From contig JBEHYN010000008.1 of assembly GCA_048498155.1 (NCBI GenBank), positions 1-64,000 on the forward strand: a DNA stretch of 64,000 nt. Direction: 5' to 3'. The notes under the pieces were generated by a model. It worked only from the letters and a program-made list of their open reading frames with translations, ran no database searches and had not been told where the DNA came from. This stretch comes from BOG-938 sp048498155 (lineage in GTDB: Bacteria > Pseudomonadota > Alphaproteobacteria > Caulobacterales > Caulobacteraceae). How positions within the stretch are numbered: position 1 is the first letter of the stretch; every line of letters begins with the position of its first letter. Shown one piece after another: positions 8,319-17,214 of this stretch. The position numbers and the translations under genes were made by a program.

Positions 8319-10898
8319 ATGGCCCGTTACAATCCGAAGGAATCCGAGCCCAAGTGGCGCGCCGTCTGGGACCGGACGAATGCGTTCGTCGCAGGCGGCC
8401 TCGACGACCCGCGCCAGCGTTACTATGTGCTGGAGATGTTCCCCTATCCCTCGGGGCGCATCCACATGGGTCATGTGCGCAATTACGCTCTGGGCGACGT
8501 GGTGGCGCGCTACAAGCGGGCCCGAGGGTTCAATGTTCTGCACCCCATGGGCTGGGACGCCTTCGGGATGCCGGCGGAAAACGCCGCCATGGAACGGGGC
8601 GTGCATCCCAAGGGCTGGACCTACGACAATATCGCCAGCATGCGCGCCGAGCTGAAGCGCCTGGGCCTGTCGATCGACTGGTCGCGCGAACTGGCCACCT
8701 GCGACCCGGATTATTATGGCCAGCAGCAGCGCTGGTTCCTGATGTTGTGGAAGCGCGACCTGGCCTATCGCAAGGAGGGCGTGGTCAACTGGGACCCGGT
8801 GGATAACACCGTTCTGGCCAATGAGCAGGTGATCGACGGACGCGGGTGGCGCTCGGGCGCTGCGGTGGAAAAGCGCAAGCTGACTCAGTGGTTCTTGCGC
8901 ATCACCGACTATGCTGATGATCTGATCGAGGGGTTGGGCCTTCTGGATCGCTGGCCGGACAAGGTGCGGCTGATGCAGGAAAACTGGATCGGACGTTCCA
9001 GGGGCCTACGATTCCGCTTCAAGTTCGCCGGCTACACGCCGACCGGATTCAGCGAGGGCCTGGAGGTCTACACCACCCGGCCGGACACTCTGTTTGGCGC
9101 AAGCTTTGTCGGTGTGGCGCCCGACCACCCCCTGGCCCAACAGGTGGCTGACTATCACCAGGACGCCGCCGCCTTCATTGCCCGATGTCGACAGGGCGGG
9201 GCTTCGGAGGCGGATATTGAGACCGGCGAAAAGCTGGGTTTCGACACCGGGCTGTGGGTGCAGCATCCCTTCGATCCGAATTGGCGGCTGAAGGTCTACA
9301 TCGCTAATTTCATTCTGATGGATTACGGCGCGGGCGCGATCTTCGCCTGTCCGGCGCATGACCAGCGCGATCTGGATTTTGCCCGAAAATATGATCTGCC
9401 GGTGCGCCCGGTGGTGCTGCCGCCGGGCGCCGACCCCGAGAGCTTCGCCATAACCGATGAGGCCTATACCGGCCCTGGCCGCTTGTTCAGGTCTGATTTC
9501 CTGAATGGAATGGACATCGAAGCGGCCAAGGCCGAGGTCATTGCTCGTATCGAGGCTGCGGGCCTGGGTCAGGGCGCCACGGTCTACCGGCTTCGCGACT
9601 GGGGCGTTTCGCGCCAACGCTACTGGGGCTGCCCGATCCCGGTGATCTATTGCGACAAATGCGGCCCCCAACCTGTTCCAACCGATCAGTTGCCGGTGAT
9701 CCTGCCGGACGACGTGACCTTTGACCGGCCAGGCAATCCCCTGTTGCGGCATCCGACCTGGCGGCACGTCGCCTGCCCGGCCTGCGGCGGGGCGGCTGAA
9801 CGGGAAACCGACACTCTTGACACCTTTGTGGACAGTTCCTGGTATTTCGCGAGGTTCACCGACCCCAAGGCGGCGGCGCCCATCGACAAGGCCGCAGCCG
9901 ATGCTTGGCTGCCGGTGGACCAGTATGTGGGGGGCGTCGAGCATGCGGTCCTGCACCTGCTGTACGCCCGCTTCATCACCCGGGCCCTGAAGGACGAGGG
10001 CCTGTTGTCGGTGGCCGAGCCCTTCGCGGGGCTGTTCACCCAGGGCATGGTCACCCACGAGACCTATCGCGTCGACAGCGATGGACGCTGGGTGTCGCCC
10101 GGGGAGGTGGAAGCGCGGAACGGACATTTGGTCGAGGCGACCACGGGTCAGCCTGTCGTCGTTGGCGGCGTGGAAAAAATGTCCAAGTCGAAAAAGAACA
10201 CGGTCGCGCCCGAGGACATCTTCGACCAATACGGGGTCGACGCCGCCCGCCTCTTTGTGATGAGCGACTCTCCGCCCGAGCGAGACGTGCAATGGAGCAC
10301 CGGCGGTGTCGAGGGCGCCTTCCGGTTCGTCAATCGGGTCTGGGCGGAATTCGACAGCCAGCCTGAAGCGGCGGGCGAGGCCCACAACGACGACGATGGC
10401 CGGGCCAGGGCTCTGCGCCAGGCCACCCACCGCCTGATCAAGGGTGTGACCGAGAGCATCGATGGCTTCCGCTTCAACAGCGGTATCGCGCGCCTGTATG
10501 AATTTCTCAATGTACTCAAGGTGTTGCCCGCCGATGGGGCCGGACCGGGCGGCTTGGCCGCGCGTCGGGAGGCGCTCGGTGTCCTGGCCCGCCTCATCGC
10601 CCCGTTCACGCCGCATCTGGCAGAGGAGAGCTGGGCGCGCATTGGCGGGGAGGGGTTGGTTGTGCGGGCGCCCTGGCCCATACATGATCCGGCGCTGGCG
10701 GCGGACGACGAAGTCGTGCTGCCGGTGCAAATCAATGGCAAGCGCCGCTGCGAGATCCGGGTCGCCGCGGGCCTGGAGCCGGCCGAAGTGGAAAAGCTGA
10801 TTCTGGCCGACGAAGAGGTGACGCGGCGATTGGAGGGCCTTAGCGTGAGAAAGATCATTGTGGTCAAGGACCGCATCGTCAATATCGTCGCAGGATGA
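8319..10898 (+). CDS. leuS: leucyl-tRNA synthetase
   Basis: Class I aminoacyl-tRNA synthetase charging tRNA-Leu. The HIGH-type motif is HMGH (residues 49-52, in PYPSGRIHMGH), the KMSKS loop is intact at about residue 620 (VEKMSKSKKN), and the CP1 editing insert with the tRYWGCPIP-type block (RQRYWGCPIPVIYC) follows family order. A Cys-rich zinc-like element, CDKCG...CPACG, sits in the middle. At 859 residues it is full length. It overlaps lptE by four bases (ATGA), and lptE overlaps holA, so leuS-lptE-holA form one translationally coupled operon, a conserved arrangement in alphaproteobacteria. Confidence 0.98.
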   Translation: MARYNPKESEPKWRAVWDRTNAFVAGGLDDPRQRYYVLEMFPYPSGRIHMGHVRNYALGDVVARYKRARGFNVLHPMGWDAFGMPAENAAMERGVHPKGWTYDNIASMRAELKRLGLSIDWSRELATCDPDYYGQQQRWFLMLWKRDLAYRKEGVVNWDPVDNTVLANEQVIDGRGWRSGAAVEKRKLTQWFLRITDYADDLIEGLGLLDRWPDKVRLMQENWIGRSRGLRFRFKFAGYTPTGFSEGLEVYTTRPDTLFGASFVGVAPDHPLAQQVADYHQDAAAFIARCRQGGASEADIETGEKLGFDTGLWVQHPFDPNWRLKVYIANFILMDYGAGAIFACPAHDQRDLDFARKYDLPVRPVVLPPGADPESFAITDEAYTGPGRLFRSDFLNGMDIEAAKAEVIARIEAAGLGQGATVYRLRDWGVSRQRYWGCPIPVIYCDKCGPQPVPTDQLPVILPDDVTFDRPGNPLLRHPTWRHVACPACGGAAERETDTLDTFVDSSWYFARFTDPKAAAPIDKAAADAWLPVDQYVGGVEHAVLHLLYARFITRALKDEGLLSVAEPFAGLFTQGMVTHETYRVDSDGRWVSPGEVEARNGHLVEATTGQPVVVGGVEKMSKSKKNTVAPEDIFDQYGVDAARLFVMSDSPPERDVQWSTGGVEGAFRFVNRVWAEFDSQPEAAGEAHNDDDGRARALRQATHRLIKGVTESIDGFRFNSGIARLYEFLNVLKVLPADGAGPGGLAARREALGVLARLIAPFTPHLAEESWARIGGEGLVVRAPWPIHDPALAADDEVVLPVQINGKRRCEIRVAAGLEPAEVEKLILADEEVTRRLEGLSVRKIIVVKDRIVNIVAG

Positions 10899-11572
10899 AG
10901 CTCACGCACCGCCACTTCTGGCTCGGCGCCGCCGCAATAGGGCTTTTGGGCCTGGGCGGATGCGGCTTTACGCCCCTCTACGCCGTTCCCGGCGTGACGC
11001 CCCAGCTCTCGGCCATCGAGGTCTCCCGGCCGGATGGGCGGACGGGCTATCTCATCGGTCAGGCCCTGGACAATGAATTGGGCCGCGACTTCGGCGCCCC
11101 AGCGCTCTATCGCCTGAATATGAGCCTGAACGATGTCCGCGTGGGCCGCGGCATCAATATCAACAATGTCGCCACCGAATACGAGGTGGACCTGACGGCG
11201 AACTACCGGTTGACGGACATCAAGACCAACGCCTTGGTGACCAAGGGCGCCGTGTCGGTCAACGCCACCTACAACACAGCTAATCAGCCCTACGCCAGTG
11301 TGGCCGACGAGTTGGACGCCGAACGCCGGGCCGCCGAGTCGGCCGCCCAGCGCATCCGGCTTGATCTGGCCACCTATTTCGCCAGCCCTCGCCCCAATGG
11401 CACGGTCACCGCGCCTCAGGTCCCGCTCAACTCGGACTTCATCGGCGTTCCGGGAGCAGAAAAGGTCGAGACTCCGCGCGAACGCGCCGCGCACGCAGCC
11501 AATCCCGACGTGATGGAATTGCCGGACTACAACGGCACCGGCCCGGTCGCCGACGGTGCGGCCTCGCCTTGA
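10895..11572 (+). CDS. lptE: LPS-assembly lipoprotein LptE
   Basis: 225-residue outer-membrane lipoprotein that plugs the LptD barrel for lipopolysaccharide export. Lipobox LGGC with Cys at residue 23; the mature start GFTPLYAVPG is the hallmark of alphaproteobacterial LptE (GFxPLY). Central blocks GRDFGAPALYRLNMSL and NVATEYEVDLTANYRLTD fit the family. The C-terminal third, after about residue 165, is proline/asparagine-rich and probably disordered. Position between leuS and holA supports the call, since that order is widely conserved. Confidence 0.88.
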   Translation: MKLTHRHFWLGAAAIGLLGLGGCGFTPLYAVPGVTPQLSAIEVSRPDGRTGYLIGQALDNELGRDFGAPALYRLNMSLNDVRVGRGININNVATEYEVDLTANYRLTDIKTNALVTKGAVSVNATYNTANQPYASVADELDAERRAAESAAQRIRLDLATYFASPRPNGTVTAPQVPLNSDFIGVPGAEKVETPRERAAHAANPDVMELPDYNGTGPVADGAASP

Positions 11573-12624
11573 TCCTGTCGAAACGGGCCGAGGTCGAGCG
11601 GTTCTTGGCCGCGCCGGGGAGCCAGGCGCGCGCGGCCCTGATTTACGGACGCGACCGCGCCATTGTGCACGAGCGAGCCGATGAACTGGCCGCAAAGATC
11701 GCCGTGCGGCCGGAGGATCCGTTCGATGTGGCGCTTGTGGCCGAATCCGACGTCGATTCCGCGCCGGCGCGCCTATACGACGAACTGTCCGCCCTCTCGA
11801 TGATGGGGGGGCGGAGGCTCGTCCGCCTGAGGTTAGGCGACAAGGCGACTGTCGATAAGGCGGCTGCGGAAGCGCTGAAGGCTCATTTGGCCGGGGAGCT
11901 GAACCCTGCGGCATTTTTCCTGATTGAGGCCGGAGCCCTGGGCCGCGACTCCGCCCTGCGAAAAACGGCCGAGGCGGAAAAGAGCGGCGCGGCGGTCGCC
12001 ATCGCTTGTTACGAGGACGAAACCGGAGATGTGGCGCGACTGGTGCGCGAGGGCCTGGCTAAGGACGGTGTCGGGCTGACGGGAGAGGCTCTGGATCTGT
12101 TCGTGCGCCGCCTGCCGCACGAGCGGGGGGTGGCTCGGCGGGAAATTGAGCGACTGGCCCTGTTTCTGGGCCCAGGCAGCGGCGCGACCGCTGGTCCGGC
12201 AGACCTGGATGACTTTTTGGGCGTTGAGCCGGAGGCCTCCCTGGCCGACGCAGCTTCCGACGCTTTCGGGGGGCGCCTGGCCGCCGCTCAGGCGGGGCTT
12301 CGGCGCGCTGCGGCTGAGGGCGAAAGCGGCCCGGCGGCGGTTCGCGCCATGGGCATGCATCTGGGCCGGCTTCGGCGGACGCTCACCCTGGTGAAATCCG
12401 GGGCCGGGGTGCAAGAGGCCGCCAAGGCGTCGGGCGTGTTTTGGAAAAATGAGCGGGAATTCCTCCGTCAGGCTCGCGCGTGGAGCCTGGCTTTACTGGA
12501 CGACATCCAGCCTGACGTGTTGAACGCGGACCGGCTGTGCAAAACGGCCGGATCGCCCGATCGGTTGATCGCCGAGCGGCTGGCCCTGACCATCGCCGGC
12601 CGGGCGCGCAGGCTCGGGCTTTAA
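11569..12624 (+). CDS. holA: DNA polymerase III delta subunit
   Basis: Clamp-loader subunit that opens the beta clamp. Diverged AAA+ protein of 351 residues: ALIYGRDRAIVHERADELA at the N-terminus, MMGGRRLVRLRLGD, FFLIEAGALGRDSALRK, ACYEDETGDVARLVREGL and a C-terminal ADRLCKTAGSPDRLIAERLALTIA collar segment. The start is the TTG at 11569, whose last two bases form part of the lptE TGA stop, so translation is coupled to lptE. No P-loop Lys is expected, as delta does not hydrolyse ATP. Confidence 0.92.
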   Translation: MILSKRAEVERFLAAPGSQARAALIYGRDRAIVHERADELAAKIAVRPEDPFDVALVAESDVDSAPARLYDELSALSMMGGRRLVRLRLGDKATVDKAAAEALKAHLAGELNPAAFFLIEAGALGRDSALRKTAEAEKSGAAVAIACYEDETGDVARLVREGLAKDGVGLTGEALDLFVRRLPHERGVARREIERLALFLGPGSGATAGPADLDDFLGVEPEASLADAASDAFGGRLAAAQAGLRRAAAEGESGPAAVRAMGMHLGRLRRTLTLVKSGAGVQEAAKASGVFWKNEREFLRQARAWSLALLDDIQPDVLNADRLCKTAGSPDRLIAERLALTIAGRARRLGL

Positions 12625-12815
12625 GCTCTCGACACGCTACGGCCTACGCGCCGCTGCTCATGGTGGGTAATTTTAGGGAGCTCTGAGCCGCACGAGGGCC
12701 TACCTTGGCATGACATTCCGGGCCAAATGCGCGACAGCGGCAATTTTGAAATCTTCGCGCACAGCACATTGATATATATGGTGTTATTTTAGCAGCCCTT
12801 GGGCCTGCGGTGACG
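12625..12815. other. holA/parB convergent gap with an AT-rich core
   Basis: No gene is seen. The segment near 12765-12795 (ATTGATATATATGGTG, then TTATTTTA) is sharply AT-rich against its GC-rich surroundings. An imperfect palindrome GCAGCCCTTGGGCCTGC lies at about 12793-12809. It may hold terminators for the convergent genes, but I cannot show it. Confidence 0.4.
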
Positions 12816-13712
12816 TCAGGCCTTGCTCAACCGTCGGCAAATCTCGTCGAGCTGCTCAAGGCTGGCGTAGCGAACCCGAAGCTCGCCGGATCCGCCCCGA
12901 TCAACGATTTCCACCTCAAGGCCCAGCATCTCGGCCAAGTCGTTTTCCAGGGCCAGGGTGTCGGCGTCCTTGCCTCGAGGGATCGGCGCTGAGCGGGCGC
13001 GTGTCTCGCCGCCGGCGGCTTTGCGCGCCAGCGCTTCAGTATCGCGAACGTTGAGGCCGCCCTCGATCACCCGTTGGGCGAGACCCGTAGGATCGGCCGA
13101 GGTGGCCAGGGCGCGGGCGTGTCCGGCCGTGAGGCGACCATGCAGCACATGGCCTTGCACCTCTCCGGGCAAACCCAGCAGCCGCATGGTGTTGGCCACG
13201 TGGCTACGGCTCTTGCCCACAGCCTCGGCGACCTCCTCCTGGGTATGGCCGTACTGGTCGATCAGGGCGCGGTAGGCGAGGGCCTCCTCGACCGGGTTGA
13301 GGTCCGCGCGCTGGACGTTCTCGACGATGGCGATCTGCAACACCTCGGAATCGTCGAGGGCGCGGATCACGGCAGGCAATTCTCGTAGACCCGCGCGTTG
13401 GGCCGCACGCCAACGGCGCTCTCCGGCCACGATCTCATACTCGCCGGGCCGGCCGGGCGAGGGACGCGCGAGCAGCGGCTGAATCACACCCCGAGCGCGG
13501 ATGGACTGGGCCAGCTCTTCAAGCTCAGTCTCATCAAAGGTCTTGCGCGGCTGGTCTGGATTGGCGTGCAGCAGCTCGATGGGAATCAAATTGGTCCCAC
13601 CCTGGGGCGAAAAAGCCGCAGCGGCGACTTCGTCGACCGCCACCTCCGCCGCCTGTTCGCCCAGCAGGGCCGAAAGCCCCCGGCCCAATCCGCGTCTACC
13701 TTCCGCCGCCAT
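12816..13712 (-). CDS. parB: chromosome-partitioning protein ParB
   Basis: CTP-dependent DNA clamp that loads at parS and spreads; needed for origin segregation in Caulobacterales. The N-terminal ParA-contact peptide GLGRGLSALLG (residues 8-18) is followed by the CTP-binding ParB/Srx domain with box GERRWRAAQRAG (97-108) and PFDETELEELAQSI-like helices, then the helix-turn-helix TQEEVAEAVGKSRSHVANTMRLL. The C-terminal dimerisation domain ends RVRYASLEQLDEICRRL. 298 residues is the usual length. It lies 11 bases downstream of parA in one operon; three parS sites occur at 15650, 17192 and 19939. Confidence 0.98.
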   Translation of the reverse strand: MAAEGRRGLGRGLSALLGEQAAEVAVDEVAAAAFSPQGGTNLIPIELLHANPDQPRKTFDETELEELAQSIRARGVIQPLLARPSPGRPGEYEIVAGERRWRAAQRAGLRELPAVIRALDDSEVLQIAIVENVQRADLNPVEEALAYRALIDQYGHTQEEVAEAVGKSRSHVANTMRLLGLPGEVQGHVLHGRLTAGHARALATSADPTGLAQRVIEGGLNVRDTEALARKAAGGETRARSAPIPRGKDADTLALENDLAEMLGLEVEIVDRGGSGELRVRYASLEQLDEICRRLSKA

Positions 13713-13723
13713 GATCTAATTCC

Positions 13724-14542
13724 TTAAGCGGCTTGGCGGCGCGCGCGTTCGCGCCCAACCAATTCGCGCGCCAGCTTCAAGTAGGCCTGGCTGCCGGCGC
13801 ATTTCAGATCGTAGATCAAGACAGGCTTGCCGAAGGACGGCGCTTCGGACACCCGCACATTGCGCGGGATCACGGTCTGATAGACCTTATCGCCGAAATG
13901 CACGCGCACATCCTGCGCGACCTGCTCCGACAGAGCGTTGCGCCGGTCATACATGGTCAGAACGACGCCCTGAATTTCAAGTGAGGGGTTCAGGCTGCCG
14001 CGTACGAGCTCCACCGTGCGCATCAGCTGCGTCAGGCCCTCCAGAGCGAAAAACTCACACTGCAGAGGCACCAGCACCGCATCGGCCGCCGACATGGCGT
14101 TGACAGTCAACAGATTTAGCGACGGCGGGCAGTCGATCAGGACATAGGTGTAGCGGTCCGCGCCGGTGTCTTCGCGCAAGGCGACCAGCGCCTCGCGTAA
14201 GCGGAACGAGCGCCCCGCCGCGTGGCCCAGCTCCAGTTCGATGCCGGACAGATCCGCATCGGACGGTACAATGCTGAGGCCCGGCACGGCCGTCGGCATG
14301 ATCGCATCGACCAGCGCCGCCTCGCCCATCAACACGTCATAGACCGTGACGGCGCGTTTTTGCCGGGTCACGCCCAGACCGGTGGAGGCATTGCCCTGGG
14401 GATCCAGGTCCAGGATCAGCACGCGCTCACCGATGGCGGCCAGGGCGGTGGCGAGATTGATCGCGGTCGTGGTCTTACCCACCCCGCCTTTCTGGTTGGA
14501 GACGGACAGAACGCGGAGCGCCTGGTCAGACTGTACGAACAC
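13724..14542 (-). CDS. parA: chromosome-partitioning ATPase ParA
   Basis: Deviant Walker A ATPase that forms the nucleoid gradient pulling ParB-parS complexes. Walker A is KGGVGKTTT (from residue 18) with the signature Lys of the ParA/MinD group; the Walker A' region VLILDLDPQGNASTGLG and Walker B region YTYVLIDCPPSLNLLTVNAM are intact. 272 residues, standard length. The start is GTG 14542, which overlaps the end of rsmG by 17 bases, giving the order mnmG-rsmG-parA-parB known near alphaproteobacterial origins. Confidence 0.97.
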   Translation of the reverse strand: MFVQSDQALRVLSVSNQKGGVGKTTTAINLATALAAIGERVLILDLDPQGNASTGLGVTRQKRAVTVYDVLMGEAALVDAIMPTAVPGLSIVPSDADLSGIELELGHAAGRSFRLREALVALREDTGADRYTYVLIDCPPSLNLLTVNAMSAADAVLVPLQCEFFALEGLTQLMRTVELVRGSLNPSLEIQGVVLTMYDRRNALSEQVAQDVRVHFGDKVYQTVIPRNVRVSEAPSFGKPVLIYDLKCAGSQAYLKLARELVGRERARRQAA

Positions 14543-15218
14543 GTTTGAGCCCCTTCACCTGCAGAACTCGACCCTCGGGATGACTGAGGCTTGTCGTTAG
14601 GTGTGCCTCGAAATTCCAATATTTAGCGGCTTCCGTCAACTCAGATACTACATCTTGTCCCTTGAGGAACAGGCCCGTAGCGCCACAGGTCAGGTAGGGC
14701 CGAGTATAGCCTAAAAGTCGGACAAGGGGGGCGCAGGCGCGGGCGCAAACCACATCCACCTTAAGTTTGAGGTTTTCGGCGCGAGCGTTGTGCACCTCTG
14801 CGGGCAGGGCGAGTTGGTCGACAACGGCATGCAGAAAGCGGCATCGCTTGGTCATGCTCTCCACCAGATGCACCCGCGCGCCTGGCGTGTCCTTCAGGAG
14901 TATGGCCAGCACCACCCCAGGAAAGCCGGCGCCGGCGCCAATGTCGGCCCAGATACGCGCTTCGGGGGCCAGGGCGAGCAGTTGCGCGCTGTCATAGACG
15001 TGACGGGGCCAGAAATCGGCCATGGCTGATGGTCCGACCAGGTTCATGCCCTCGTTCCATTGGCCCAAAAGGGCCCGAAAGGCCTCCAGGTCAGCCATTT
15101 GCCTTGGGGTTGCGCCAAGCACCGCCTGCAGTTGGACGGCGTCGGTTGGCGGGCCGGAAAAGTCAGGCCCATTCTCGTGCGGGGACTCAGGCCGCACGCG
15201 GACCGGCGCGGCGGACAT
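14526..15218 (-). CDS. rsmG: 16S rRNA (guanine-527-N7)-methyltransferase
   Basis: Methylates G527 of 16S rRNA using SAM; formerly GidB. SAM-binding motif ARIWADIGAGAGFPGVVLAIL is preceded by NLVGPSAMADFWPRHVYDSAQLL, typical of RsmG, and followed by VDVVCARACAPLVRLL. I start it at ATG 15218 (about 230 aa); the frame is open 20 codons upstream but those lie deep in mnmG. It overlaps the mnmG 3' end by 32 bases and parA by 17, so the four genes are probably co-transcribed. Confidence 0.94.
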   Translation of the reverse strand: MSAAPVRVRPESPHENGPDFSGPPTDAVQLQAVLGATPRQMADLEAFRALLGQWNEGMNLVGPSAMADFWPRHVYDSAQLLALAPEARIWADIGAGAGFPGVVLAILLKDTPGARVHLVESMTKRCRFLHAVVDQLALPAEVHNARAENLKLKVDVVCARACAPLVRLLGYTRPYLTCGATGLFLKGQDVVSELTEAAKYWNFEAHLTTSLSHPEGRVLQVKGLKRVRTV

Positions 15219-17055
15219 GAGACAATAGGGCGGTAAGGGCGCCGGGCGTGATGCCCTCGATGCGGGAGGCCTGCCCAAGGGTCATGGGCCGGATCGTCGA
15301 GAGCTTTTCGCGCGCCTCGTTGGAAAGGCCGGGCACGGCGGCGTAGTCAAGATCAAGGCTCAGGGCGAGGTCCTCGTCGCGGCGGAAAGCAATGGCCTCG
15401 GCTTCTTGGCGGTCCAGATAGCCGGCGTAGGCGGCGTCAATTTCGATCTGTTCGCGGGCCGCGGGCGCCCAGGCTGCGATTTGGGGCCAAACGCGCTCCA
15501 ACTCGGGCCAGCCGATAGCTGGGTAGGCCAACAGCTGGGTCAAATCTCGGCGAACCCCATCCGCATTGACCTTGAGGCCCGCTTTCTCGGCCTGGGCTGG
15601 GGTCAGCACCAGTCCTTTGGCCTCTGTGCGGGCTATATCGAGGGCGGATTGTTTCACGTGAAACGCCCCGGCTCTGCTAGAGCCGACGACGCCCAGGCCC
15701 AGGCCCGCGCTGGTCAGGCGTTGATCAGCGTTATCGGCGCGTAGGGTCAGACGGAATTCAGCCCGGCTAGTGAACATGCGGTAGGGCTCGCTCACCCCGC
15801 GCGTGACTAGGTCATCGATCATGACGCCTATATAGGCCTGATCACGGCCAAACACCGCCGCTAGAGCGCCAGAGCATGCCCGCGCCGCGTTCAGCCCGGC
15901 CATCAGGCCCTGGGCGCCGGCCTCTTCATAGCCGGTGGTGCCGTTGATCTGCCCAGCGAGATAGAGACCAGGGACGCGCTTGACCTCCAGTGTGGGCGAG
16001 AGCTCGCGCGGGTCGACGTAGTCGTACTCGATGGCGTAGCCAAACCGTTTGATGGAGACCTGTTCAAGGCCGGGAATTGTACGGAGGAACAGAGCCTGGG
16101 TTTGTTCGGACACAGAGGTGGACACCCCGTTGGGATAGACGGTGTCGTCATCCAGCCCCTCCGGCTCCAGGAAGATCTGGTGGCTCGTTTTGTCAGCGAA
16201 GCGAACCACCTTGTCCTCGATGGATGGACAATAGCGCGGCCCGACGCCGGTCGTCCGGCCGCCATAGACGGCTGATTCCCCAAGGTGTTCGGCAATGATC
16301 CGGTGTGTTTCCGCTGTCGTGTAGGTCACGCCGCAGGCGATCTGCGGCGTGGTGACCGCCTCGGTCAGAAACGAAAAGGGCGTCGGCGGCTTATCGCCTG
16401 GCTGCATCTCCAGCCTATCCCAGGCGATGGTCCGCCCATCCAAGCGCGCGGGCGTGCCCGTCTTCAGCCGACCCATCTTCAGCCCCAGGCCATATAGCCG
16501 CTCGGCTAGACCGATGGATGGGGCCTCGCCGACCCGTCCGGCGGGCGTGCGGGTTTCGCCCAAATGGATGACACCCTTCAGAAACGTGCCGGTCGTCAGA
16601 ACCACTGCCCCGGCCGGGTAATGCCGCCCCGTGGCGCCGATCACGCCGTTCACGCGGCCATCGGTCAAGGTCACGTCCTCAGCCGCGTCGGCCAGGATGT
16701 CCAGGTTGGGCTGTTCGGCCAGGGCCGCCTGCATGGCCCGACGATAGCGGGCGCGGTCAATTTGTGCGCGGGGTCCACGCACGGCAGGTCCCTTAGATCG
16801 ATTGAGCAGACGAAACTGGATCCCCGCTGCGTCGGCCATTCGACCCATCAGGCCGTCCAGAGCGTCGATTTCGCGTACCAAATGTCCTTTGCCCAAGCCG
16901 CCGATGGCCGGATTGCAGGACATTTCACCTATCGTGTCCCGCCGGTGGGTCAGCAACAAGGTGCGCGCGCCGAAGCGGGCGGATGCGGCTGCAGCTTCGC
17001 AGCCGGCGTGTCCGCCGCCAATCACGATCACATCCCAGGAATTGGCCTTAGCCAT
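15187..17055 (-). CDS. mnmG: tRNA uridine-5-carboxymethylaminomethyl modification enzyme MnmG
   Basis: FAD-dependent partner of MnmE that installs cmnm5U at the wobble position of certain tRNAs. The dinucleotide-binding motif VIVIGGGHAGCEAA is at residues 10-23; GTFLKGVIHLG, YCPSIEDKVVRF and PGLYLAGQINGTTGYEEA are signature blocks, and the C-terminal MnmE-binding helices follow. 622 residues is full length. A parS palindrome is embedded in the coding sequence at 15650-15665, where it is read as codons for AFHVKQS. A short hairpin terminator separates it from the upstream mnmE. Confidence 0.97.
   Translation of the reverse strand: MAKANSWDVIVIGGGHAGCEAAAASARFGARTLLLTHRRDTIGEMSCNPAIGGLGKGHLVREIDALDGLMGRMADAAGIQFRLLNRSKGPAVRGPRAQIDRARYRRAMQAALAEQPNLDILADAAEDVTLTDGRVNGVIGATGRHYPAGAVVLTTGTFLKGVIHLGETRTPAGRVGEAPSIGLAERLYGLGLKMGRLKTGTPARLDGRTIAWDRLEMQPGDKPPTPFSFLTEAVTTPQIACGVTYTTAETHRIIAEHLGESAVYGGRTTGVGPRYCPSIEDKVVRFADKTSHQIFLEPEGLDDDTVYPNGVSTSVSEQTQALFLRTIPGLEQVSIKRFGYAIEYDYVDPRELSPTLEVKRVPGLYLAGQINGTTGYEEAGAQGLMAGLNAARACSGALAAVFGRDQAYIGVMIDDLVTRGVSEPYRMFTSRAEFRLTLRADNADQRLTSAGLGLGVVGSSRAGAFHVKQSALDIARTEAKGLVLTPAQAEKAGLKVNADGVRRDLTQLLAYPAIGWPELERVWPQIAAWAPAAREQIEIDAAYAGYLDRQEAEAIAFRRDEDLALSLDLDYAAVPGLSNEAREKLSTIRPMTLGQASRIEGITPGALTALLSHVRRAGPRAA
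15650..15665. promoter_or_regulatory. parS site inside mnmG
   Basis: TGTTTCACGTGAAACG matches the near-universal bacterial parS consensus TGTTTCACGTGAAACA at 15 of 16 positions. It lies in mnmG about 9 kb from the putative origin, so it must also encode protein. ParB from the adjacent operon is the expected ligand. Confidence 0.92.
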
Positions 17056-17073
17056 AGCAGGTCCGAACAGAAA

Positions 17074-17093
17074 CGCCCCCGAATGCGGGGGCG
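17074..17093 (-). terminator. hairpin between mnmE and mnmG
   Basis: A 7-bp GC stem (CGCCCCC with GGGGGCG) around a six-base loop, followed on the minus strand by GTTTCTGTT. It would end mnmE transcription before mnmG, or attenuate it. Confidence 0.55.
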
Positions 17094-17191
17094 GCGGAAG
17101 ACCTCATCTATAACGCAAACGCCATGGGTGGTCGAGGCACGACCGGAGACGGTCGGTGTGTAAAGTGGGTGGGCCACAGTCCGCCCGGCGG

Positions 17192-17207
17192 TGTTTCACG
17201 TGAAACA
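17192..17207. promoter_or_regulatory. parS site between mnmE and mnmG
   Basis: TGTTTCACGTGAAACA is a 16/16 match and perfect palindrome for the ParB-binding parS consensus. It lies eight bases beyond the mnmE stop codon, outside coding sequence. Confidence 0.96.
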
Positions 17208-17214
17208 CTCGAGA

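Noticed and set aside
9006..11914. Very long minus-strand open frames (574 and 588 codons) across leuS, lptE and holA
   Set aside because: They are antisense to strongly supported genes, rich in Arg, Pro, Gly and His, and contain no domain pattern; long antisense frames are expected in GC-rich coding DNA.
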